64,000 nucleotides of DNA from Eutypa lata (taxonomy: Eukaryota > Ascomycota > Sordariomycetes > Xylariales > Diatrypaceae): contig JAKULF010000007.1 of assembly GCA_022661535.1 (NCBI GenBank), forward strand, positions 2,542,001 to 2,606,000, read 5' to 3'. Below, piece after piece: positions 1 through 9,770 of this stretch. The notes under the pieces were generated by a model. That model ran no database searches, was not told where the DNA came from, and saw only the letters and a program-made list of their open reading frames with translations. The position numbers and the translations under genes are program-made. The first letter of the stretch is position 1, and every line of letters starts with the position of its first letter.

Positions 1-1117
1 CGTCAAGTTCCGCCGGCGTCATCCCAGGGGATATCGCTGGTGTCAGGGAGAAACCTTCAGCGGAGACTACGAAGATTGCAATTGCTCCGGCATCAACGAG
101 AAGCGGAAGAACCAGTAAGAAGGTTCCGATCACTGAATATAAATCATCTGTGTTGTTCCCATCATTGACTATCTCCATATAACTCGTCGAGAAAGAGGTG
201 TCCGGGAACGTCTTAACGGTTACTGAGACTACAACTCCGTAGGTACTACCGCCACCTCCACGTAGTGCCCAGAATAGGTCACTGCTTTCTACAGCTGTAG
301 CGATAATAATGTCGCCTGTAGCTGTAATGACTTCATACTCGAGCACTTGGTCCGCGGCGAGGCCGAACTTAGACGATAATGGACCATGACCACCGCCTTG
401 AATATATCCACCGGCGAACCCGACAGTCGGGCAATTCCCTCCCACTATCATAAGATCATGAGAATCTGCGAACTCATATGCCTCGAGAGTCTCTACCCCA
501 GCTCCTACTTTGACCGCCGGGCCCTTATAGTCCCTGCCTTGGTACTCTCGAATCAGGTCCATGGACTTCAAGTTATGCGTCCAGATGCTGAGGGCGTGCG
601 CCCCCGTGGATTTCCCAAGATAGTCATGGCCTGTATTCCGGATAACCAGTCTTATATTGTGGACTGTAGCGAACCGTATAGTTGCCTGAAAATCTGCGAC
701 GCGGGTGGCATTCACAGCATAGGCAACGTGGTAGCCTATAGTGCACGGTGTTTTGGGCGCTAGGAAGGGGTTGCAACTGTTATTTGAGAACGTATATGCC
801 ATAGGTGAAGAGGACGAAGGTAAGTGCGTGGTAGAGTAGAACCATTCGCTACGCAATGCATCACATTTCTCTTGACTAAATAATGAATTGCTCTCGCCGA
901 ACAATGTCTCGTGACAAGGCGCCGAGATTGGTATTGTGGCAATGAGGTTTCCGTTGACAGTTTGATTGAAGAGATCCCACTCCTCCACGGGTGGCCAAGA
1001 AGAATCACTTGGGATCGATCGACAAAAAGGAGGGGTCGTTGTATTTTTGATGCTGTCAACTGCGGTCGCAGATGCGAGCGAGATCAAACTGGTGGTGATG
1101 AGAGAGGTTAACAACAT
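1..1117 (-). CDS. Secreted FAD-linked oxidoreductase, berberine-bridge-enzyme-like (3' end cut by window)
   Basis: One uninterrupted frame of 372 codons runs from an ATG at 1117 to the window edge. This is roughly two thirds of the family's usual length. Residues 1-18 (MLLTSLITTSLISLASAT) form a signal peptide, followed by a Cys/Trp-rich stretch common in fungal members. The FAD-binding domain shows RNTGHDYLGKSTGAH with His164, and GGNCPTVG with Cys229, then GGYIQGGGHG and later WALRGGGGSTYG. In this family the His and Cys both bond covalently to FAD. Such enzymes oxidise alcohols, sugars or alkaloid-like intermediates, often in secondary metabolism; the substrate here is unknown. An upstream in-frame stop (TAG near 1190) supports the start. 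The 5' neighbours are spacer and a rhodopsin-like gene. Confidence 0.88.
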   Translation of the reverse strand, partial: MLLTSLITTSLISLASATAVDSIKNTTTPPFCRSIPSDSSWPPVEEWDLFNQTVNGNLIATIPISAPCHETLFGESNSLFSQEKCDALRSEWFYSTTHLPSSSSPMAYTFSNNSCNPFLAPKTPCTIGYHVAYAVNATRVADFQATIRFATVHNIRLVIRNTGHDYLGKSTGAHALSIWTHNLKSMDLIREYQGRDYKGPAVKVGAGVETLEAYEFADSHDLMIVGGNCPTVGFAGGYIQGGGHGPLSSKFGLAADQVLEYEVITATGDIIIATAVESSDLFWALRGGGGSTYGVVVSVTVKTFPDTSFSTSYMEIVNDGNNTDDLYSVIGTFLLVLPLLVDAGAIAIFVVSAEGFSLTPAISPGMTPAELD

Positions 1118-3142
1118 CGTTGCTGGTATCGTTGATAGTTTGCAATTACTTGGTTTCTTTGAAATGGGAAACCGGGTAAAGTGTGACTATATGCACCAAG
1201 AGGTGACCGGCGGTAAGAATGAATGCGTGATGTCTAATACCGGAATCTCTGTAGTAAGCCGCAAGGGTGCATCCAACTTCAGACCAGCCTTTTATAACCG
1301 AGATTGCAGTTGCTGGCCGATTCTTAGTTTTCCTTGCTGAATTATTATCAGATCCTACCTTTCAAACGACTACCGATTCTTAAGCCAAATGTCAACTATC
1401 ACCATCATTATATTTGTTAATTTTAGACGCCGCCAGCTCATGGCTTCTATCACATAATCACTTGTAAGAGGGGGTTACATTGCACGTGGGCTGATGATGT
1501 AACATGTTCCCTATCGCCACGAGGTGTTTATCATATCCATTTATACATGCCTATACGAGCACTCATCTAATTGGTGTTCCTTCTATTACTGATTGTGAAA
1601 CTGACGCGGGTAGGGCGGCCTGTGCAGTAACCTCCCTGCCTCCAGACGTTATTGTATAACTTGATAGAGACGCATGAACCGCCCAGATTCTATTTCAGGG
1701 GTTTGATCTTGTTAAACAAAAGCAATGAAAGCAAGGGATCAATTTCACATATAAAGTATCACCGGGCAAGACGAAGCGATCATGAATTATACCGCCATTG
1801 CCCTCCTCCACCACAGGGAAGACACGACACCGTCCCAATTCCGCGTACATTATAACGGTTTCAGTCGCGGAGATAGTAACCACAATACGCAAATGAAATA
1901 TTTGTATATACCTCTATAACTAAACACTACCCTTATATTGATACGATACCAATTCCCGGCTTCACTAGTAATTCATTACCACATATAGGGTTTATCACAG
2001 TGACTTCATATGTGCCGTGACAGCTTCACGGGCCTTGCAATGAGAGTCGGAAGGAAGCAGTATCTACTGTTGGAGCCCTTCATCAATGAGGTATCTAGCT
2101 TGAGGGAACATCAATCCTGTAATGATTGAAATCGCGCCCAGGATTGTTCTGGCATTGATACATAATTTCACAGGAGACTACTCTTGGAGGTTGGCCTTTA
2201 ACTTAACAAGCAAAACCTGAAGACCTAGGGAATCCCTCAATACACCATAGTGTCAGTATGTTTAATGGTACGAGGCAATCATACTTGAAATTGGAAAGCA
2301 TATATCTGGTATATCATGCAATTTGCCGAGTGATACCTCAGGAGCCGGGGAGTCTCCGTCTTTCGGTCCCGACATATTTTCCTTGTCACCTCTGTTTGAT
2401 ATTGCAAGCTACTATATTCCCTACATTTTCGCATTTCGCACTCCACTTAAGCTGTGATGATGAAGTACCCCCACGTAGGATTGTATATATGACATCAGAC
2501 GTTGCACCCTATGCAACGTTCATATATCTATGACTTCTCGTCGGTGAACTTTGGAGTGATGTACTGGTTCCAGCCGTCATAACTGATATGTCGATTGATA
2601 ATTCATGAATTCCAATAAGAAACTATGATAAGGGATAGGTTACTGTGGTAAAATGCCAGAAGAAACTGGGATTATGGCAGTGTGGAAATCTTTCTCAAGT
2701 TTCATCATAACAAAGGCTAACTAAGTTCAATAAGTCGACCTTTCGTCAAAATAATTCTGTACACAATTACGTCCCACGTTCGCATGCTATTCTAAAGTTT
2801 CAGATGAAACCCCAGCCAACTACCATGACGGACGGCCGACAGCATTGTTGTGGTAATATCAGTTTTGTATTATACATTGGTAGAACATATTGATACTACC
2901 TTACACATCCATTCCAATATCGGCATAATGAATGCCAACGATTCGCGATGGCATTGTAGCAACGCGGTCCCTGTTACAATGTAACTCCTAGAGTTGACTG
3001 GAATAAGTTTATAACCTGGAGACGGTTCGCGGCGACAACGAAATAACCAGAGAGTGAAATGTCGTTTGTCTGCATCAAAAATAATTCCATTACTGGCACT
3101 AGTGTATTCCTTTGTCCCTTATTCCTGACTCGCAAACATACT
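1118..3142. other. Intergenic spacer, no supportable gene
   Basis: AT-rich sequence with only short, compositionally random open frames on both strands. It separates the leftward oxidoreductase from the rightward rhodopsin-like gene, so both promoters should lie here. I could not single out a control element. Confidence 0.6.
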
Positions 3143-4339
3143 ATGGCCGCTGGTCCGAGGGGACTCGTTCTGCAGACTTGGGTAATCGTTTTCTTCGTCA
3201 TCATTTCTATCTTTATAATTCTGCGCCTCTGGGCTGCTAGAGTTTGCAGAAGAAGATTGTTTGCTGACGATGTATTCTCTATTATCGGTTACGTAAGTAT
3301 ATGAACCTTTTCTGAAGATACCGTCAATTTCCCGTGGCTAAAGGTGGAGGCTGACCCTTTGTGTTCGTACAGGCGGCTACAATAGCGCAGGGATCAGTAA
3401 CCCTTTGGTCCGTATATCATGGGACAGGAGAACATGAAAGAGACCTTCCCGAAGAAGATATTGCACTTTTGAGCAAGGTACGCATCTAACCTTAATGGTT
3501 TGATGAAGGCGTTGCTAACAAGACCATGATTAGATCTTCCAGCTTCCGTGCGCAATCACCTGGTTAGTAGGGACCGTCTCGACAAAGCTATCTATGCTTT
3601 TTCTCTACACGCGGATATTCTCGATCCCCCGTTTCAAGATGTGGTCATACGGACTCATAGTGGCGGTCGCAGGCTACTTTGTGGCCTTTCTTATCCTCTT
3701 CATGACCAACTGCATCCCACTCTCCCACCTATGGAATCCAGTACCGGGTGGTTGGTGCCGCAAACTCACAACAGAAGAGTACACTTCCGTGGCTTTCAAT
3801 TTGGTGATTGATCTCGCCATATGGATATTGCCGATGCCGCCGCTCTGGCATCTGCAAATGCCGCTTCGGAAAAAGGTCTTCGTCACTATCATGTTTAGCA
3901 TCGGTCTTCTGTCAGTCCTATTAGCGCTCTAGCGCCCGCAACGAGCTCACCACCCTACTAACCAGACCATAGGACCATCGGTGTGATGTGTTGGAGACTC
4001 CAGGCGACGACAGAATCACTGAAAGACCCAGATTTTACTTACCACTTCTACGACATAGGGCTAATCAGCTGTCTTGAGCTGTGGCTTGGGGTTATTGCAA
4101 ACTGCATGCCTACCCTTGGACCTCTACCTCATGCATATATCAAGCCAATCATCTCTAAGCTCAGATCATCCGTCTTGAGCGGCGAGTCCCAATACAGCGA
4201 ACGCGGGATTCATCTCGATTCATTGGCAAGCAAGGTTCCTCGGAGGAGATACTACAACATATCGTCGAGCAACCACGTGAACACGAACTACGCCGTCCAG
4301 ACTGAGTGTGCTTATGACCCTAACACAGCCCCCCCCTGA
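3143..4339 (+). CDS. Fungal rhodopsin-domain seven-helix membrane protein
   Basis: Four exons: 3143-3292, 3373-3477, 3534-3910 and 3973-4339, joined at GT..AG introns of 80, 56 and 62 bp. They give 332 aa with all phases matching. The protein belongs to the large fungal rhodopsin-like (PTH11-related) membrane family. It has an N-terminal helix, LFADDVFSIIGY, a helix near ITWLVGTVSTKLSMLFLYTR, CIPLSHLWNP with a family Cys, then FNLVIDLAIWILPMPPLW, FSIGLLTIGVMCWRL and DIGLISCLELWLGVI. The C-terminal tail of about 80 residues is hydrophilic. Such proteins sit in the plasma membrane or endomembranes and are mostly of unknown ligand. I prefer the ATG at 3143 over an in-frame one at 3059 because it leaves the usual short extracellular N-terminus. 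Confidence 0.85.
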
Positions 4340-6588
4340 TGCAGCTGCAAATCAGGGCGTGGTCCATGTTCGCCAGGATATCGAGTCGCAAGTTTTCAAC
4401 TAACACAAACGAAATATTTGGGAAATATTGCAGTTAATCGTCACAACGACTGACTTGAATAATTACGGACAGCGGTAGTTGGATGGTCGGTATCTCCCAC
4501 TGTAAATTAAATAGTTATTCTGTCTACGTAATGAAAGTCGATCAAAATGTGTAAACCATGTATCCAAGTTTCGACTTGATAGAATGAATCCATTCTTACC
4601 TTACATATCACGAATGGCCAACAGGTGTATACACCAATAACTTCAATCTCTAAGCACTTTTACAGATTTAGTTGCTACAATTCTAGATGACCTCCTAATG
4701 AAGGAGAGAAAGTATTGTAGCTCTTTTTTTGCGTTTGATTTGTCTACGATTGTTATCTAATGACCACCAATTACATGAAGCGTTATGAAGAGGTAGGCAA
4801 TTGATTGTATATAAGTTGCCCAACTCTCGGTCCCGATGCCTATCCCCTCATTTTACGTTGCTTCAGTATGGAGTATGCGCAGGGGCTGGTGTGGGGTGCC
4901 GAACTGGCATATGCACAACTGAGGCAGAGGGTACATGTATGCAGAGGGTAACATTGGCTCGTGGAAAGCTACTTGTCACTTTTTCGTTCATTTGGGAAGA
5001 GGTAAGTTGTATCCCGAAGCAAGGGGCCTGCATGAGGTGGATATTGCACAGTAATCGCCTATTAAGGCCCCCTTTATCGACTACTTAGCGATACTCGCAA
5101 TTATCCTACCTACGAAGTGAAATTTCGAGATATCTTTTTTACTAATAATCCCTGGCTGTCTGTATTACTACTCAATCGTTCATCTCCCCGTAGAGAACCA
5201 TATACTCCCATTATTCTTTAATTTAATTATAAAGAAGCCCCCATTTCCGCCAGCCACTCAAGCCTGCCTTAATAACACATATCCAGTTAGTTCCCCAAGC
5301 AGGTAGAATTGAGCGCTGCTCGAAGGGACTTTGTCATCATTAGCGCGGTAAGTCCAACTAATGTACCTGCTTCTATGTTTACCGATGAGGTTGGGGACGA
5401 TGTACGTGATAACAGAGTCAAGGTGCGTGCCATGTGGCTGAGGCTACTTAGTGATACCCATGCGTCTCGGCAATTCAAGAGAGTATCTCAAGTATGTATG
5501 AATCTCTATGTAGAGTTAGTCGATGTAGCCTGGATGGTCTTGTACCAACCCGGAAGAATTTCAAGGCTGTCAGATCAAGTATACACAGGGCTTCATCGTT
5601 GGAGGCCCTAGTGCGCTAAGTGGGCTTTCATTCAGTGCAAACTTCGAAGGTGAGCATTGATGCATAGGAGAGTCGTGGCAACCCCGGATGGGATGGGTGG
5701 AGTTTCTCCAGGTCTATGAACAAGTGATAGAGCTTAGACAAAACTGGGGAAGGTAAAGGACCGTTCTAATTATCACTTCCTGTTGAGGATAATAACAGTT
5801 AGTCACACATTTAGAGAGAACCCTCGAAGTGACTTGAGTTCCCAGTGGATAACACTACTTTCTGTAGACAGGTTTATGGCGGTCTCACTATTCCTGATTC
5901 TATCCTCCTACAAAACAGAAAAGGTTTTCTGGCAACATGTACCATGACGCAGTAAAACACAGGCCCACGTTCACAATTTGAACGTAGACGACGGTAGACA
6001 TAGTACTGCTAGGAAATCCTAAAAGCGATACAGAGTCCGAGTTCGTAATCGCAAGTGTCGCCCAATGCAGCCCATTGGGTAGTCAATCCTGGTACGGTCA
6101 AGTCAACCAGGATCCTTGAGCTTTCAGGAATTGGTAACAAGAAACGGCTGGATGAGCTTCGCATCCCCGTCTATAGGTAGTGATGATCCATTCGTGAGCA
6201 TGAAGCTCCAAACCATCCAGTTTGTAGGTTGAACTTCGGAGTCTCAGGAAACGAGAAGCGTTTGAGACAATGGAGAATCTCGCGCCAGGAAAACCGGATG
6301 CCGTCGCGGCAGCTACCAATGCCTATCTGTCGCGCTACAGCGGGCAATTTTCCAGAAGCGGCGCCAGTCATGCACCACACCTCCCCTTTCCCGTAATGTT
6401 ATACGGCGAAACTCTCATCACAATATCCCAACCCCCGAATTTGCACCCTTACGCGCGAGGCTGCCCATGAGGTTGTCCATAGTAGTAAGTAGTCATGTTA
6501 GATCCAATCGTTCCCTAGTTCACCTGGATCTTGCTGCATATGACCTGATTTCGATGGGACATACCCTTCAGCCCAAGATCGCCAACTT
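4340..6588. other. Intergenic, no recognisable gene
   Basis: Contains a 100-codon open frame at 5309-5611 (+) and shorter ones near 4801-5088 and 6098-6470. None showed a recognisable motif or a splice partner. The stretch may hold decayed coding sequence. Confidence 0.5.
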
Positions 6589-7014
6589 TCAATGAGCTTT
6601 GCGCTGAGCAATCGACCCCTGCGTCAGGCCGAAGAATCCTGTGGAAGCAAAGGCGAATGAGCCGAAAAGGCGGAACCAGGCCCATGAATTGTTGCCGTTG
6701 TGCCAAACCACCCAGAAATCATTGATTCCAAGCCAAGCCACTCCGGCCAAAAGGGCGTCGCATGCGGCGTACTGTCGGGTCCAGTATAAGTAGTGCACGA
6801 GGAGGCCGAGGAGGATGGTGCGCCCTTGGCCGGCCTGCCAGACAGGCCAAGTCTCCGGGACGTCAGCAATCTGCGGTGGCAGCCCATAGAGTCCGATGAT
6901 AGTGCTGGTGCCGTAAAGAGGGGTAAGCACGGCACCCAGACAATTAGAACAGGCGAAGTAGAGCGCTGGGACGTGGCGTAAACTGAAATTCTCAAACATG
7001 ATGTTTTTGTGCAT
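6589..7014 (-). CDS. DUF4267-type small integral membrane protein
   Basis: Single exon of 141 aa. The chain is almost wholly hydrophobic with about four membrane segments. They lie around VPALYFACSNCLGAVLTPLY, TIIGLYGLPPQIADV, QGRTILLGLLVHYLYWTR and LFGSFAFASTGFFGL. The pattern (first helix, GLP after the second segment, Gly-Arg-Thr before the third, a Trp-rich turn before the last helix) is that of DUF4267 proteins, which are common in ascomycetes and often lie beside metabolic genes. Their function is unknown. The start may be the Met at 7014 or the one five codons later. Its neighbours are an anonymous spacer and, about 1 kb on, the broken transporter. Confidence 0.7.
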   Translation of the reverse strand: MHKNIMFENFSLRHVPALYFACSNCLGAVLTPLYGTSTIIGLYGLPPQIADVPETWPVWQAGQGRTILLGLLVHYLYWTRQYAACDALLAGVAWLGINDFWVVWHNGNNSWAWFRLFGSFAFASTGFFGLTQGSIAQRKAH

Positions 7015-8030
7015 GTATGGGTTAATGAATGCAGATAGATAACGGGATGTCTAGGAGAGGGGGCGCTCAGAAGAGGCTATTGTGCTGGCGCGTCTGCTAA
7101 GTGCGATATGGTGAAGTCAGATACTGAATAATACGATAGACCAAGTGTGGGAACTTAAGTAGTTGAGTAGTAAACCCGTGCCATATCATTACGAACTTAG
7201 GGAAAGTGAAACCTTGGCTACAGAAACCGTCCCTTGCATGGCTTATGTACCCGTGATCCGGTCTTAATAGGTTACAAATCGACTAAGGGGGCATGACCCG
7301 AAGGAATAGGTATTAGTTGTATGGGATATAACTCCGTTGGTTGCCATAATCAATGTGCATATGCATCTTTTGCTCCTCCCAGACGAAAACTCGAATTTTT
7401 CCAAATCTCAATGTCCATTCCAGTAATCTGTGACAAGGGCTGTAAGGCGTGAAACTAAGGTACTTGTTCAACTAATAATTTTCTTTAGTCCTAAGGTCCA
7501 TGAAGTCCTTCTGTCTGCCTGTGCGACCTGTAGGTATGGTCGTCCATTGTTTATATAGAAAATAAAGGTACTTATCTATAATATCTGTCTGCCCTCCTAG
7601 CCACTGATAATAGTTGTTGGCTCTTATTAGGCATTAATGTATTACTGTAATCGTCGTATGGCCTGGAAGTATTGGCATGTTGGTTGGCTTTGCAGATACC
7701 CTGCAGCCAACAACACTTGGCTCGATTCCCTGTGTGACATAATCTACGATTGAAATATTATATCAAGAACCTGAGATCATACATCACCCCAATTCGCAAC
7801 CCAAGTGTTCTGCTTTATCGTCCTTTATCCTCTCAATATCTTAACTGGTGAAAGTCTGTAGGTGGGTTCAGAGATAAACAGGCGTGCACCAAAAACGTTC
7901 AAGCCCTATCTCTATCATGGCCTTCTAACTCAGGTCAGTTCTTATGAAAGCAGTTACATTTAGGTAACTAATAATATCCAGGGACTCATCATCCCATCAC
8001 AAGGCTGACCCGCGAGTGGTCTAACCGCAG
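7015..8030. other. Intergenic spacer
   Basis: AT-rich spacer between the DUF4267 gene and the transporter relic. It has only very short open frames, and I see nothing else in it. Confidence 0.6.
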
Positions 8031-8562
8031 ATGGATCTTGGAAGGCCAACGCTGAAGCATGAAGAGAATCAAGCCAACACAAACGAACCAGAGCCAGCGG
8101 AAAAGTTCCTGCACGCACGGCGTATATTGCGTATTTGTTCTTTTGGCATTGACCCTTTACTCGGCCATAGATGCGACTACCATTGCTATTTCGCTAGGTA
8201 CCGACAATCTCACGCGAGATTGGCGGCACTTACCAGTATGTCTGGGTTGTTCAACCCTACCTGTTCTCCTGTACTGTTCCTCAGCCCTTTTAAGGCCAGA
8301 CCTCCAACATCTTTGGACGGCGTAACCCTCTGTTGGTCTCAGTAGCTCTATTCGCTATAGGGGGCGGTATAGCTGGCGGCACGCACAATGCGGCCAAACT
8401 CATTGCAGGTCGCGTTGTTCAGGGCTTAGCTACTGGTGTAATCAATGTCCTCCCGGAAATCGTTATTTGCGACCTAATCCACCGTGCTACCCTGGCCCAT
8501 ACTAAAGCATCATGCTCTCGGCAGCGGCACTAGGTAGTATTATTTATCCCATCAGCAGTGAG
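8031..8562 (+). pseudogene. Decayed MFS drug/toxin efflux transporter (DHA2-type), N-terminal part
   Basis: Pieces of one transporter lie in order but in changing frames. An acidic N-terminus starts at 8031. It is followed by VFVLLALTLYSAIDATTIAI (first membrane helix with the D-A-T-T-I signature), then GTYQYVWVVQPYLFS, then SNIFGRRNPLL (the conserved loop 2-3 motif with GRR), AIGGGIAGG, and LIAGRVVQGLATGVINVLPE (helix 4 with GRxxQG). A last fragment, LSAAALGSIIYPIS, ends near 8562. At least three frame changes (near 8125, 8225 and 8290), a further frame change near 8500, and loss of the remaining ten or so helices make it non-functional. A weak trace (NWVVLVGNIGI, near 8675-8705) may be a further piece. 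Confidence 0.75.
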
Positions 8563-9589
8563 TAGTCCGCATCTTGGTCATTACATTCTTGACCCAGGCC
8601 TTAGTCGTTGTAATAGATCCAAAGGCACAGGCGAAGGTATGTATCGACTCGAACATACATTTCAACCTATTAAATTGGGTCGTCCTTGTAGGTAATATCG
8701 GAATTCGAAAGGCTATACTGATGGGGTTGTTCCATAGGTAATAAAACATTCAGGATACACATGATTCTAGAACGACGGCCTGAACTGATATATTTGAACA
8801 CCGACATGTTTCATATAAGCAGTAATAACATTTCGTGTAACCTTACGGCCAAGCTGGCTCGCAAAGTCCTGCCTTTTGATGGCGAACCCCAAGGACACGT
8901 TTTGCATTATGGCAAGTCCTTTCAAGGCGATGTTTCATAAATACAGATATTAACTGTCTGGCAATAAGTATCAGCAACACAAAACCAAAGCTTTAAAGTG
9001 ATACAGGGTCGAATGGCGGAGAGACATCATGCGATTTCGGTGTGACAGTATGCGAAGTATTTATTGGTTGTCTTTTCGTACAGGGGTTAGAGAAAAGGAG
9101 AAAACTTCACCATTATGCAATATACACCTGGACTTGTACGATTTATTTATCACTTGACCTATTAACATCCTCGGAATATAGGGATGGTAGGACCGGGGTC
9201 TCCATGGCCAAAATCCTTCGCGAGAAGGAATACTGTGTTTTTGCGACGCTGTGGAATGTGAAAGTCTGAGATACCGAAGGAACTTAGCTACGTCAACATT
9301 ATAGAGCTCTATCGTTGCGAACCTCTTGATTTCATGGGGGGGTAGCTAGATTCACTTTTACACGCTCCCCCTTCCTTTTCTTGCCAGCCCTACGCCGTTA
9401 TTTTCTCCCTACCCTTATTTTCTACTACCCGTATTTTGCAAATCCAGTTCCTTCTTTAATAGAAGAAAATATTCCAAACCTCCGAATATTTATGCTCATT
9501 TTGGTTAATTTTCTATAAGGTATAAAAAAGCCGGATAGAACGTTAAGGGGGGTGTACGTTGAAGGGACAGTTGACTTACTCCAACTTGT
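8563..9589. other. Intergenic, AT-rich; may include further transporter debris
   Basis: No open frame of note. Positions 9360-9530 are strongly pyrimidine-biased, ending in a TATAAAAAAG-like run. The start of the interval may include leftover transporter sequence. Confidence 0.45.
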
Positions 9590-9770
9590 AGCTTCGCTGA
9601 CCGGGAGTACGCTGTGGATTACGCGCGCCGGACCGCCGTCGGCGCTGCTTACTACACGGGCACCTGTTCGATGATCTAGCGAGAGATGGGTGGCGTGATC
9701 GACGGGCTCTAGGATCCCCAGAACTTTGGTTGTCGACGCGGTATTCGAGTGGGCTCCCTGCTATGGGGGG
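9590..9770 (+). pseudogene. Possible relic of a GMC oxidoreductase C-terminus
   Basis: Reading + from about 9590 gives a short frame containing DYARRTAVGAAYYTGTCSM, one in-frame stop, then REMGGVIDGL and another stop. In glucose-methanol-choline oxidoreductases the C-terminal domain carries a catalytic His in a TGT(C/A)SM context, followed by PREMGGVVD. Here the order and spacing fit, but the usual His just before TGT is Tyr. The stretch is GC-richer than its surroundings, as expected for a coding relic. No upstream FAD-binding part was found. It could be chance similarity. Confidence 0.4.

Noticed and set aside
386..763. Open frame of 125 codons on the + strand
   Set aside because: It lies antisense to the well-supported FAD oxidoreductase, whose covalent FAD motifs are in the opposite frame.
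5309..5611. Open frame of 100 codons with some coding-like composition
   Set aside because: No motif could be recognised on either strand and no exon partner was found.
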